Below, piece by piece: positions 25,346 to 33,997 of a stretch of DNA of 36,747 bases. Position 1 is the first letter of the stretch, and each line of letters starts with the position of its first letter. The stretch spans positions 1 through 36,747 of the forward strand of contig CBDUMN010000031.1 in assembly GCA_965368335.1 (NCBI GenBank). The letters run 5' to 3'. The position numbers and the translations under genes are program-made. The notes under the pieces were generated by a model. That model saw only the letters and a program-made list of their open reading frames with translations, did no database searches and had not been told where the DNA came from. Source of the stretch: CBDUMN01 sp965368335 (GTDB taxonomy: Bacteria; Pseudomonadota; Alphaproteobacteria; Rhodospirillales; JAPHRK01).

Positions 25346-26221
25346 CTATCCCCTCGCCTTTTCGTTGAGCCGCCGCCATTCGTCATCCACGTCGGTTTCG
25401 ATGGATTTGATCTGGGCTTCGGTGAGGTTGCGGTAGCGTTTTTGGACGCTGAGGTAGTTTTTGACCGGGAGCGTCCGTTCGGTATGGGTCATCGTGTATT
25501 TGAGCCCCCCTTCTATCTCGAACAACGGAAAGACGCCCGAGTCGACGGCCATGCGGGCGACGCCGACGGCGGAGTTGTCGGCCACGCCCCAGCCGGGCAG
25601 GCAGGGGATGAGGATGATAATCACCTTGGTGCCCTTCATGCCCTGGGCCTTCTTGACCTTGGCGGCCATGTCGTTCAAGTCCGAGGGGCTGGCGGTCGCC
25701 ACGTAAGGAATGCGGTGGGCGGCGAGGATTTCCAGCATGTTCTTCTTGCGGGTATCCTTACCGGCCGGGGTGCTTCCGGTAACCGCATTGACCGGGGTGG
25801 ACGAGCTTTTCTGCCCACCGGTATTCATGTAGCCTTCGTTATCGAAGCAGATGTAGAGGATGTCTTCGTTGCGCTCGGCGGCCGACGAGAGCGCCTGGAG
25901 GCCGATGTCGTAAGTGCCGCCATCGCCCGCCAGACAGAGAACCGTGGTGTCCGGCTTGCCTTTCTTGATCAGCGCCCGCTTAACCCCGGTGGCCGAAGCC
26001 GCGCCCGATTCCAGCGTCGTGTGATAAACGGGAATTTTCACCGAACTGAACGGATAGCCGCCGCAGATGACGGCGGTGCAGGACGGCGGCACAACGGCCA
26101 CCGCATCGGAACCAACGGTATTGAGGATAACGCGCAGCGAAACGGCTTCCGCACATCCGGCGCAGGCGACATGGCCGGAGAAGAACTGGCCCTGATCTTG
26201 ATATTCAATCTGTTCCATCAT
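25346..26221 (-). CDS. padI: Phenylglyoxylate dehydrogenase beta (thiamine diphosphate) subunit PadI
   Basis: A 291-residue subunit of the 2-oxoacid oxidoreductase family. It binds thiamine diphosphate for oxidative decarboxylation of phenylglyoxylate to benzoyl-CoA and CO2. The cofactor motif is GDGGTYDIGLQALSSAAERN with NEGYMNTGGQ after it, and CAGC near the N-terminus matches the cluster-binding cysteines of pyruvate:ferredoxin oxidoreductase beta chains. The start is ATG 26221 because GGAG lies 8 bases upstream; a longer frame would overlap padG. Five bases separate it from the padG stop. Relatives act on pyruvate or indolepyruvate; the padBCD/paaK genes support phenylglyoxylate. Confidence 0.88.
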   Translation of the reverse strand: MMEQIEYQDQGQFFSGHVACAGCAEAVSLRVILNTVGSDAVAVVPPSCTAVICGGYPFSSVKIPVYHTTLESGAASATGVKRALIKKGKPDTTVLCLAGDGGTYDIGLQALSSAAERNEDILYICFDNEGYMNTGGQKSSSTPVNAVTGSTPAGKDTRKKNMLEILAAHRIPYVATASPSDLNDMAAKVKKAQGMKGTKVIIILIPCLPGWGVADNSAVGVARMAVDSGVFPLFEIEGGLKYTMTHTERTLPVKNYLSVQKRYRNLTEAQIKSIETDVDDEWRRLNEKARG

Positions 26222-26226
26222 CTTTC

Positions 26227-27384
26227 TTACTCCACCCACTGGGATTCGACGGAAGGTTCGGCGTTTTTGTATTGCTCAACCAGGCTGACGATCTTTTCGG
26301 GTGGGACGTTCATCCCGCCGACCCCGGCGAGAAGTCCATGCAAACGCGGCGTATCGTTCATGCCGTAGAGCGCGCCTTTCAGCTCTTGATGGAGAACGCC
26401 GCCCATACCCGGCGAGTAGTTGCGGTCGAGCACCACAACCGAAGCGGCCCCTTGCAGGGCCTGACGGATGCTGTCGTTGGGGAACGGCCGGAACTGACGC
26501 ACTTTAAGCAGCCCGACGGCCAGCCCCTGATCGCGCAGAGCGTCAACGGCGACCCTCGCCGTGCCGCACATGGAACCCATGGTAGCGATTATCACCTCGG
26601 CCCCCTCGGTGCGATATTCTTCGAGCGCACCGTAGGACCGGCCCGTGACATCGCCCCAGTCTTTCCCAGCGGCGTTGACCTGGGCCTCCACCTTGGCGAA
26701 CGAGGCGGCCATTTCACGGCGGCTGCGGTTCCAGGTCTTTTGGTCGATGGGCGCCCCAAAGGAACGGCCCATTTCAACGTCGAGCATATTTTCCGGCTCA
26801 TAGTCGGGCAGGAAGTCGCGCACCAGCTTTTCTTCCGGCACCTCGACCACTTCGAGCGAATGGGAAACATAAAAGGCGTCGTGGGAAATCATCGTCGGAA
26901 GGCCCACCGCCTCGGCGATCCGGTAAGCCTGGATGACGCTATCGAGCGACTCCTGCGGGCTTTCGCTGTAGAGCTGAATCCAGCCGGTGTCGCGCTGCGC
27001 CAGACTATCCAACTGGTCAGGCCAGAAGCCCCAGGGCGAAGCGGGTGTGCGGTTGACGTTAAACATGACAATCGGCGCGCGCGCTCCCGAGGCGTAATGC
27101 AACAGTTCGTGCATCAGCAAAAGGCCCTGCGACGAGGTGGCGGTAAACACCCGCGCGCCGGTCAGAGAGGCGCTGATGCAGGCGGCCATCGCCGAATGTT
27201 CGGACTCGGGCGTCACCAGTTCGGTGGAGATTTCACCCCGGCTCGCAAACTCGGTGATCTTTTCCAGAATCGGGGTTTGCGGGGTGATGGGATAGACCGG
27301 CGCGACGTCGGGCTGCACCAGTTTGACGGCCCAGGAGACGGCATGGTTGCCGCTCAGCAGCATTTTGTTGGAGATCGCGTTCAT
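26227..27384 (-). CDS. padG: Phenylglyoxylate dehydrogenase alpha subunit PadG
   Basis: A 385-residue alpha chain of the pyruvate:ferredoxin oxidoreductase type. It shows YPITPQTPILEKI near residue 31 and ELVTPESEHSAMAACISASLTGARVFTATSSQGL, which contact thiamine diphosphate and form the subunit interface. The C-terminal part holds the typical transketolase-C fold (LKVRQFRPFPND, VVLDRNYSPG). It overlaps the preceding padH gene by four bases (ATGA), so expression is coupled. Confidence 0.88.
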   Translation of the reverse strand: MNAISNKMLLSGNHAVSWAVKLVQPDVAPVYPITPQTPILEKITEFASRGEISTELVTPESEHSAMAACISASLTGARVFTATSSQGLLLMHELLHYASGARAPIVMFNVNRTPASPWGFWPDQLDSLAQRDTGWIQLYSESPQESLDSVIQAYRIAEAVGLPTMISHDAFYVSHSLEVVEVPEEKLVRDFLPDYEPENMLDVEMGRSFGAPIDQKTWNRSRREMAASFAKVEAQVNAAGKDWGDVTGRSYGALEEYRTEGAEVIIATMGSMCGTARVAVDALRDQGLAVGLLKVRQFRPFPNDSIRQALQGAASVVVLDRNYSPGMGGVLHQELKGALYGMNDTPRLHGLLAGVGGMNVPPEKIVSLVEQYKNAEPSVESQWVE

Positions 27385-29033
27385 GCCTTTTGCTCCTTAT
27401 ACATGGCGATGGAGCCGGTCGGGCATTCCGCCACGCAGAGTCCACACCCCTTGCAGTAGTCGTCTTTGACCTCATAGCCGCGCTCAAGCTTGGTAATCGC
27501 CATATCGGGGCAATAGAGATAGCAGTTGTCGCAGTAGATACAGGTGCCGCAGCTAAAACAGCGCCCGGCCTCGGCCACCGCCTCTTCCTGGCTCAACGGC
27601 TGTTGCACCTCATCGAAAGTCTGGAGCCGGGCCACAACCTCCATATTGTCGGCCGCATGGCGGCTGTCTTTGGAGTGATAGCTGGTGTTGATCACCTCAT
27701 AAGGCGCCAGCCGATCCATCTGCGGTAACGCGGGAGCCGATTGCGCATCGATCCCGCGGGCGATGGCCCAGGCGGCCTCCTTGCCCATACCGACGGCCTG
27801 GGTGACGAAACGATCCATACTGGCCACATCGCCGCCCGCATAGATGCCCGGCGTCGAGGTTTGCCAGTCGCCATCGGTCGAGATCACCGGGCCGGCCGCA
27901 TCGAGCAACGCCTGCCAGCGGTCCAGATCGGCATCCTGCCCAATGGAGGGGATGATGCCATGGGCCGAAAGCTCGAACTCGCTGCCCTTGATCGGGTCGA
28001 TGGTGAACTGACCGCGCTTCTCACCCGGCTTGAACTCGACCTTGATGCATTTAAGCGTGATGCCGTCGCCGTTTGCCTCAACCGACTGCATCATTGCGCC
28101 GGCAACAAAGGTGATCGCCTCTTCCTTGGCCTCGACCACCTCAACCTCATGGGCGGGCAGCAGATTTTCGGGCTCCAGGGACAGGACCGTCACGTTGCGG
28201 CCTAACCGACGGGCGGTGCGGGCTACGTCCATAGCCGCGCTACCGCCGCCGATCACCACCAGATCTTTACCCAAGTCGCAGGATTTTCCAGCATTGGTAT
28301 CGGCCAGAAATTCTGCGCTATCCATCACCCAGGGCTGGCCATAGTCAAGACCGGGAAGGTTCTTCGACCGGCTCGCCCCGGTGGCGAGATAAACCGCGTC
28401 ATGTTCTTCGTGGAGTTGCTTGAGCGCTTCGGCCGAGCCGACTTCGGCGTTGAGGTGAAGATCGACGCCCATATCGAGGATGCGCTGAATTTCACCATCG
28501 AGAATTTTCTTTTCCAGCCGGTAGGCGGGAATGCCGTAGCGCAGAAGACCGCCCAGTTTTTCTTGCGATTCGTAGAGCGAAACCTTGTAGCCCAAGCGCC
28601 TTAGCTGATAGCAGGCTGAAAGACCGGCCGGCCCGCCGCCGACCACGGCGATGGATTCCTTCCGTTCTTTGACGGGGGCGGGATAAGCCCAGCCTTCTTT
28701 GAGCGCCAGATCGCCCACATGGCGCTCCAGGCTGCAGATACCGACAGTTTCATCGAGCCCATTGCGGTTACAACTGGTTTCGCAGGGGTGATGGCAAATA
28801 CGCCCGGCAATGGCCGGAAACGGGTTGTTGTCGACCAGAATAGTCCAGGCTTGCTTGGGATTGCCCAGCTCGATTTCACGAATCCATTCGGCGATCCGCC
28901 CGCCTACCGGACAAGCGCCCCGGCAAGGCGAGGGCAGGTTTTTGTACTGTGGCATGGCGCTGCGCCAGGTGCCGGTCAGCCGGGCTTCCGAGGTGGCGTT
29001 GGTCCAAAGGGGAGATTGATGTGTCATGGTCAC
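27381..29033 (-). CDS. padH: Phenylglyoxylate dehydrogenase FAD/NAD subunit PadH with fused ferredoxin domain
   Basis: A 550-residue electron-transfer subunit that should link the decarboxylase to NAD(P). The N-terminal cluster domain of the glutamate-synthase small-subunit type has C37, C41, C80, C84, C88 and C100. It is followed by an FAD-binding GGGPAG (about 132-137) and a second nucleotide site (VVIGGGSAAMDVARTARRLG). The C-terminus (about 492-541) is a cysteine-rich ferredoxin (CFSCGTCIYCDNCYLYCP and CKGCGLCVAECP). In betaproteobacterial pad operons the ferredoxin is a separate small gene, padF. None is present here, so this tail probably replaces it. Four-base overlaps tie it to padE and padG. 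Confidence 0.85.
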   Translation of the reverse strand: MTMTHQSPLWTNATSEARLTGTWRSAMPQYKNLPSPCRGACPVGGRIAEWIREIELGNPKQAWTILVDNNPFPAIAGRICHHPCETSCNRNGLDETVGICSLERHVGDLALKEGWAYPAPVKERKESIAVVGGGPAGLSACYQLRRLGYKVSLYESQEKLGGLLRYGIPAYRLEKKILDGEIQRILDMGVDLHLNAEVGSAEALKQLHEEHDAVYLATGASRSKNLPGLDYGQPWVMDSAEFLADTNAGKSCDLGKDLVVIGGGSAAMDVARTARRLGRNVTVLSLEPENLLPAHEVEVVEAKEEAITFVAGAMMQSVEANGDGITLKCIKVEFKPGEKRGQFTIDPIKGSEFELSAHGIIPSIGQDADLDRWQALLDAAGPVISTDGDWQTSTPGIYAGGDVASMDRFVTQAVGMGKEAAWAIARGIDAQSAPALPQMDRLAPYEVINTSYHSKDSRHAADNMEVVARLQTFDEVQQPLSQEEAVAEAGRCFSCGTCIYCDNCYLYCPDMAITKLERGYEVKDDYCKGCGLCVAECPTGSIAMYKEQKA

Positions 29034-29575
29034 GCCGCCTTTTTCGTCTGAATCTGTTGATAGGCATCGCGGCAGGATTCGACGTTTTCCTGATGCTTGA
29101 CCGGCGCGGTCTCTTCGATCACCCGACAGAGGGTTTCGAGGTCCAGGTTACCGAGCGTTGCAATGAAAGCGCCGAGCAAAGCCGAGTTCACCACCTTGCC
29201 CATGCCGGTGCGCGTGGCGATCTCAAGGCCGTCGATGGTCGAGATATTGTAATCGCCGAGATCGGCGAACGCCGAAGCCGGTTTGGCCGAATTGACGACA
29301 ATCTGGGTGTTGCTGTCGACACGCCCCAAAATCAGCGGATCGAGAAGCGTTTCATCGAAAACCAAAAGGGCGTCGGCCCGCTCAATATCGCAGCGCAACC
29401 GAATCGGCGTCTCATCCACACGAAGAGACGAGAAAACCGGCGTCCCACGCCGTGCTCCGCCATAGGTGGCGAAGGTCTGCACATAGAGCCCGCCGCTGTA
29501 AAAGGCCTGAGCCAACTGAATTCCCGCTGTCTGGGCCCCCTGCCCGCCGCGGCCAACAATGATGAGTTCCCGCAT
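29030..29575 (-). CDS. padE: Phenylglyoxylate dehydrogenase gamma subunit PadE
   Basis: A 181-residue gamma chain of the 2-oxoacid:acceptor oxidoreductase family, which completes the CoA-binding side of the enzyme. The N-terminal GRGGQGAQTAGIQLAQAF and ATYGGARRGTPVFSSLRV are diagnostic for this subunit. It is the first gene of the four-gene minus-strand operon (padE, padH, padG, padI). AGAAGGGG lies a few bases before the ATG. The MarR regulator is divergently transcribed from the other side. Confidence 0.88.
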   Translation of the reverse strand: MRELIIVGRGGQGAQTAGIQLAQAFYSGGLYVQTFATYGGARRGTPVFSSLRVDETPIRLRCDIERADALLVFDETLLDPLILGRVDSNTQIVVNSAKPASAFADLGDYNISTIDGLEIATRTGMGKVVNSALLGAFIATLGNLDLETLCRVIEETAPVKHQENVESCRDAYQQIQTKKAA

Positions 29576-29907
29576 CGTACACCCCTTCTATTACGCTGGA
29601 TCGAAAGAGGACCGACCTACTCTTTTTCTTTCTGAAAAGAAAAATCGGATCGCCTTCAACCTGTTGCCTGACCGACGGCATAGCCCTGCCGGTCTTTGAT
29701 CGCCGTAGTTTTCCCTACGGTCTTTTAAAAATTTCAACTGCGCCTCAAAAAGCGCCTGATGAAGTTTATACACTAGATATATGAAAATTGATATACTTTT
29801 TCTAAAAGACGCCACACGTCTGTCAATTAAGGGCGGCATGAAGGTTGTTTCTCTCAGCAGAAACATGCAGATTCATCAGAGTGTTGAAAGAAAGACGGAT
29901 AAAGCAG
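29576..29907. promoter_or_regulatory. Divergent control region between padE and the MarR gene
   Basis: 332 bases without a supported gene. The AT-rich core (29764-29800) contains an imperfect palindrome TATAT-N8-ATATA (29778-29795), a plausible MarR-type operator. On the minus strand TTGACA (complement of 29821-29826) with TAGAAA 16 bases on is a promoter candidate for padE. A GTTTCT/AGAAAC repeat (29847-29864) lies just before the regulator gene. All assignments are by eye. Confidence 0.45.
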
Positions 29908-30420
29908 GTGACCGACCAGCCTAAACAATCGCCCGAACAGGCCCCGTCGGAGGACGACAGCCTCCTCCCCGCCATCGGCAGCAAAACGGGCGTCGTACTG
30001 GACCGCATTCTCCCCTATCTGATGAGCCGACTGACCTTCAGCCTCAATCAAATGCTGAAGACTGATCTAAAGAAATTCGGCCTGACCATCTCCAACTGGC
30101 GCGTATTGGCCGTGCTGGCGGCCGAAACCGAAGTGACGGTCAACGAACTGGCCGAATACGCCATGATCGAGCAATCAACCGCCAGCCACCTGATCGACCG
30201 TATGGAAGAAGAAGGTCTGCTGGTGCGCAAACGCGGTGAAGGCGACGGCCGGGTACGCTCCATCTCGCTAACCGAAACCGGCCAGGAAAAATACGAAACC
30301 GTGCGCCATACGGTCCTCGCCCATACCAATCGGGTGTTGAGAGATGTCACCCCCGAAGAACGTCAAGCCCTAGAAACCACGCTCACCAAAATGCGCAACA
30401 ATCTCGGTCTACCTTTATAG
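29908..30420 (+). CDS. MarR-family transcriptional regulator
   Basis: A winged-helix regulator of 170 residues from GTG 29908 (GGAT upstream); in-frame TTG and GTG codons back to 29845 allow up to 191 residues. The DNA-binding core is visible: LTISNWRVLAVLA, VNELAEYAMIEQSTASHLIDRMEEEGLLVRK and the wing GEGDGRVRSISLTETG. MarR proteins often bind aromatic acids or aryl-CoA thioesters and release DNA. Its position divergent from padE makes the phenylglyoxylate dehydrogenase operon the likely target. It might also bind the repeats at the ligase, pad or hcr promoters; that is untested. Confidence 0.87.
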   Translation: MTDQPKQSPEQAPSEDDSLLPAIGSKTGVVLDRILPYLMSRLTFSLNQMLKTDLKKFGLTISNWRVLAVLAAETEVTVNELAEYAMIEQSTASHLIDRMEEEGLLVRKRGEGDGRVRSISLTETGQEKYETVRHTVLAHTNRVLRDVTPEERQALETTLTKMRNNLGLPL

Positions 30421-30586
30421 CGGACGATAAAGGCGCCCCAATTTAGAACCCCTCCAACTCAGATCAAACGGATGCCTCTATCTGCTTGGCCGCTATCAAA
30501 TCTTTTGAGGACCCCCTATATTCACGTCCTGAGTTGAACACTCCACCAAGAAATGAACGCGATTAAGCCTCAAAACAAAGGCAGGC

Positions 30587-31348
30587 ATGAAAAACACCCC
30601 CTTCCCTCTTGGCGTCGCTTTACTGGCCACCATTGTCATTTTGCTTACGCCCCCCTCGGCAAAGGCCGCTGAGGAAATTGAATATGCTTATCCCGACGTG
30701 TCGGTCTGGACAACCAAACGGGACGAGAAGGGCAAGCTGAAAAATCCTCTTGTCTGCATCGCCGACCATATTTTCAAGGAAGTGAATATCCCCTGGCGCC
30801 CCAAAGACTATCCGGCAGCCCGGATGTTTAGAAATCTCAGAAACGGCGCTTCCAAGTTCTCCATTCTGGTCAACGCCTCGGCCCTTAAGAACTGTTGCTA
30901 CCTAAGCAAAAAACCGGTGGCCGTGGTCGATCTCAGAATTTTCCACAAAGAACCCGCGCCTCCTATCGCCACCAGAGAGCAAATGCGGGGCAAAAGGGTT
31001 ATCGCCATCCACGGCTACAGCTACGGCGGCCTCGCCAAATACGCCGCCGACCCGGCCAATGGAGTAGAGCTTTTAAGCGCACGAAACCACAAAACCGCCT
31101 TCGCCATGCTCAAGGCCGGGCGGGGCGACTACGTGATCGACTATGCCGAACCGGCAAGAGAAATCCTCGAAACCACCCCTATCGAAAATATCGCCTCAAC
31201 ATCGATTTCCCAAAATGACGTCTTCCTCATCCTCCACAAAACCTATCCCGAGGCCGAAAAAGTCATACAACAACTAGAAACCGCCTCCGCCTCCATCCCC
31301 AAAGAAGAACAAGACGCCTGCTGGAAACGGATTACCGAAGGGGAATAA
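30587..31348 (+). CDS. Lone periplasmic solute-binding protein (family 3-like)
   Basis: A 253-residue exported protein with a signal peptide ending near AKA (residue 27) and the bilobal pattern of extracellular solute-binding family 3 (TREQMRGKRVIAIHGYSYGG, AMLKAGRGDYVIDYAEPARE). No permease or ATPase gene is nearby, so it may serve a distant transporter or a sensor. Two adjacent cysteines (NCCY) and a C-terminal cysteine could form disulfides. No ligand can be deduced. Confidence 0.72.
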   Translation: MKNTPFPLGVALLATIVILLTPPSAKAAEEIEYAYPDVSVWTTKRDEKGKLKNPLVCIADHIFKEVNIPWRPKDYPAARMFRNLRNGASKFSILVNASALKNCCYLSKKPVAVVDLRIFHKEPAPPIATREQMRGKRVIAIHGYSYGGLAKYAADPANGVELLSARNHKTAFAMLKAGRGDYVIDYAEPAREILETTPIENIASTSISQNDVFLILHKTYPEAEKVIQQLETASASIPKEEQDACWKRITEGE

Positions 31349-31440
31349 AGGGAACACCTTAGCTCCGTCACACCCACGCATGATGTTTTGGCATCCCTCT
31401 CCTCTTCTTTTTGAGCGGTGAAAAACTCGTCCGTTTCTGC

Positions 31441-31446
31441 TATAAT
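31441..31446 (+). promoter_or_regulatory. -10 element of the small-protein gene
   Basis: A perfect TATAAT, 32 bases before the ATG at 31479. The -35 at 17 bases (GTGAAA) is poor. Confidence 0.4.
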
Positions 31447-31478
31447 CGTCCAGATAACCGGAAGCGGAGACTTTAGAG

Positions 31479-31724
31479 ATGTTGAACTGGTTTGGTCCTG
31501 CTTTGAAATTCCAGCAGACGGTCGTTTATGAGTCCTGGCGGTTTTGGCTGCACAGCACCGAAACCTTCTGGCAGATGGCTTGTTGCGCGTCCAATCACCC
31601 AGAAGAGGCCCGTCCGACGCCACCCCCCGAAAAACGGAAAGCCGCCAAGCCGTTTAAACGGAACGCCAAGCTGGACGATCACTACGGAAAACGCACCACC
31701 GACGTAGACGTGGAGCGCATTTAG
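31479..31724 (+). CDS. Small protein of unknown function, 81 residues
   Basis: Not recognised. It is preceded by a perfect -10 hexamer and by GGAGA 8 bases upstream of the ATG, which argues for a real gene. The N-terminal half is rich in aromatic residues and tryptophan (WFGPALKFQQTVVYESWRFWLHSTETFWQM) and could be an amphipathic or membrane-touching helix of the kind seen in phasin-like proteins. The C-terminal half is basic and proline-rich. Confidence 0.5.
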   Translation: MLNWFGPALKFQQTVVYESWRFWLHSTETFWQMACCASNHPEEARPTPPPEKRKAAKPFKRNAKLDDHYGKRTTDVDVERI

Positions 31725-32057
31725 CATAATCTCGGAAGGCTCATTTCCTTACACAACGGGCGGCGGACCGTTTCTCTGGGTATGGGCGGCAAATCCCATA
31801 CCGACGAACAAAAGGGCACGGAGCAAAGCAACAGCACGGTCTATCATTGGCCAACAGACCAACCAGTCGCTATATATGGCGCAAAACGGCATTAAACCTT
31901 AAGGGGGCACACTCAGAGGAAAACGGCTCTTTTCAAAGGCTTGTGTGCGGCGCAATAAATTCTTTGTTGCTTCGCAGCATTTTTCCCTTGGAATCCCTGT
32001 TTTTCAGGCGTATATCACGGGAACCTAATAAAATTGCTCGCGAGTGGATATCCCCCC
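31725..32057. other. 333-base gap before the SulP gene
   Basis: No gene is supported. A perfect 8-bp hairpin, GGTATGGG (31779-31786) with CCCATACC (31795-31802), has no T-tract. A weaker one around 31963-31980 (GTTGC/GCAGC, then ATTTTT) could terminate transcription. No promoter for the permease gene stands out. Confidence 0.35.
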
Positions 32058-33833
32058 ATGTCCTACGCCAAGATCCAAGCCCTCCCGGCGGCGCGCCGGA
32101 ACTGGGCGCGTCACGTCTTTCCTTTTTTGCGCTGGCTTGGAGAAGTCGACCGGCAGACCCTCCGGGCCGACCTGATCGCCGCTATTACCGGCGCGGTCAT
32201 CGTGCTTCCCCAAGGTGTGGCCTTCGCCATGATCGCCGGGTTGCCGCCTCAGTATGGACTCTATACCGCCATCGTGACGCCGATCATCGCCGCACTTTTC
32301 GGCTCATCCAAACATCTGGTTTCGGGGCCGACCACCGCAATTTCAATCGTCGTTTTTTCGACCGTCTCGCACCATGCCGAACCGGGCAGTCCCGAATTCA
32401 TCCAGATGGCCCTCACCCTGACCTTCCTGGCCGGGGTCTATCAGTTCGCTTTCGGGCTGGCGCGGCTCGGGCGTTTGGTCAACTTTCTCTCTCACACCGT
32501 CGTCGTCGGCTTTACCGCCGGGGCGGCCATCCTGATCGCCACAAGCCAGATCAAGCATGCGCTGGGCGTTCAGGTGCCGCAGGGCGAGTCTTTTCTCCAT
32601 ACCTGGTGGGACATTTTCCTCGGCCTGCCCAGCGCCAACCTCTGGGTAATCGGCGTAGCGGGCGGAACCTTGGTCATCGCCCTGACCTTCAAGATATTTC
32701 TGCCCAAAGCACCCTATATGCTGGCTGCCATTTTGGCCGGTGGGTTTGGCTGCCTATGGCTCGGCGCGGCCGATCATGGGGTGCCGCTGGTCGGGGCGAT
32801 CCCGGCCCAACTGCCGCCGCTTTCCAGCCCCGATTTCTCCCTCGCCACGCTGCGCCAACTCGCACCCGAGGCTCTGGCCGTGGCAGTGCTCGGCCTGATC
32901 GAGGCGGTTTCCATCGGCCGCTCCATCGCCACCAAGAGCCGCCAGACCATCGACGGCAATCAGGAGTTCATCGGCCAGGGGCTGTCCAACATGGTCGGTA
33001 GTTTCTTCTCTTCTTACGCCGGATCGGGCTCGTTCAACCGCTCGGGCGTCAACTACGAAGCAGGCGCACGGACGCCGGTCGCAGCCATTCTTGCGGCGCT
33101 GATCCTGGCCGCCGCCCTGTTGACTATCGCGCCGCTGACCGCCTATATCCCGATCCCCTCCATGGCCGCCATCATCCTGATCGTCGCTTACAACCTGATC
33201 GACTGGCACCATATCGGGACAATCCTCAAAACCAGCCGAGAGGAAGGCGTCCTGCTGGCCGTCACCTTCGGCGCAACGCTGCTGCTCGATCTCGAGTTCG
33301 CCATCTATGCGGGCATGTTGCTTTCGCTGCTGATGTATCTCAACAAGGCGGCCAATCCGCGGGTCCACTCCCTGGCCCCAAACCCGGACGCCCAGCCCAA
33401 GCGCTTCATGCCGGTCGCCCCACTGTCCACCCGGCGCTGCATGCAGCTCGACGTTCTCGAAGTAGGCGGAGCGATTTTCTTCGGCTCGGTCAACGCGCTG
33501 GAAGAGCGCTTGAACGCCATTGCCCAACACGACACCTCCTGCCGCCATGTGCTTTTGGTTTGCGACGGGGTCAATGCGCTCGACATCACCGGCGCGGAGT
33601 TTCTCGCCCAGGAAGCCCGCAAATGGCGCGACCGCAACGGCGGGTTCTATCTCTGCGGCCTCAACCTGGACGATAAGGCCTTCCTTAAACGTGGCGGCTA
33701 CCTCCAGGCCATCGGACGACAGAATGTCTTTGCTTCCAAAAAACAAGCCATTCCACGGATCATGCGAAAAATGAACCCGGAACAATGCCAGTTCTGCGCA
33801 AGGCGGGTTTTCGATGAATGCAAGGACATTTAA
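32058..33833 (+). CDS. SulP-family anion permease with STAS domain
   Basis: A 591-residue inner-membrane transporter of the SulP/SLC26 family, carrying sulfate, bicarbonate or another anion. The N-terminal 400 residues are hydrophobic and show GAVIVLPQGVAFAMIAGLPPQYGLY and FSSYAGSGSFNRSGVNYEAGA. The cytoplasmic STAS domain covers about 440-560 (VLLVCDGVNALDITGAEFL). The C-terminus ends in CQFCARRVFDEC, a small cysteine motif that may bind metal. ATG 32058 is chosen over an upstream TTG at 32034. The substrate is not determinable from sequence. Confidence 0.88.
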   Translation: MSYAKIQALPAARRNWARHVFPFLRWLGEVDRQTLRADLIAAITGAVIVLPQGVAFAMIAGLPPQYGLYTAIVTPIIAALFGSSKHLVSGPTTAISIVVFSTVSHHAEPGSPEFIQMALTLTFLAGVYQFAFGLARLGRLVNFLSHTVVVGFTAGAAILIATSQIKHALGVQVPQGESFLHTWWDIFLGLPSANLWVIGVAGGTLVIALTFKIFLPKAPYMLAAILAGGFGCLWLGAADHGVPLVGAIPAQLPPLSSPDFSLATLRQLAPEALAVAVLGLIEAVSIGRSIATKSRQTIDGNQEFIGQGLSNMVGSFFSSYAGSGSFNRSGVNYEAGARTPVAAILAALILAAALLTIAPLTAYIPIPSMAAIILIVAYNLIDWHHIGTILKTSREEGVLLAVTFGATLLLDLEFAIYAGMLLSLLMYLNKAANPRVHSLAPNPDAQPKRFMPVAPLSTRRCMQLDVLEVGGAIFFGSVNALEERLNAIAQHDTSCRHVLLVCDGVNALDITGAEFLAQEARKWRDRNGGFYLCGLNLDDKAFLKRGGYLQAIGRQNVFASKKQAIPRIMRKMNPEQCQFCARRVFDECKDI

Positions 33834-33997
33834 AGGCGGTTGAAACAATCAGTTCATACTCGGCTGACTTGACTTCCCTGCAAAAACACAGGAATATCGC
33901 CGAACTACGTTACGCATTCGTCTTGGTGTGCGCCTGATAGACCACCGTTTCGGTCGGTTCGCCAAGTTGCTTTCCTGACATTGTGAACGTTTCTCAT

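Noticed and set aside
25442..27459. Long open frames of about 300 and 395 codons on the plus strand opposite padI and padG
   Set aside because: They are antisense shadows of GC-rich coding sequence. The minus-strand frames have clear family motifs, ribosome-binding sites and coupled starts.
31847..33848. Open frames of 384 codons (plus, other frame) and 364 codons (minus) overlapping the SulP gene
   Set aside because: Their translations are Arg/Pro/Gly-rich without family features; the SulP frame has unmistakable transporter and STAS motifs.
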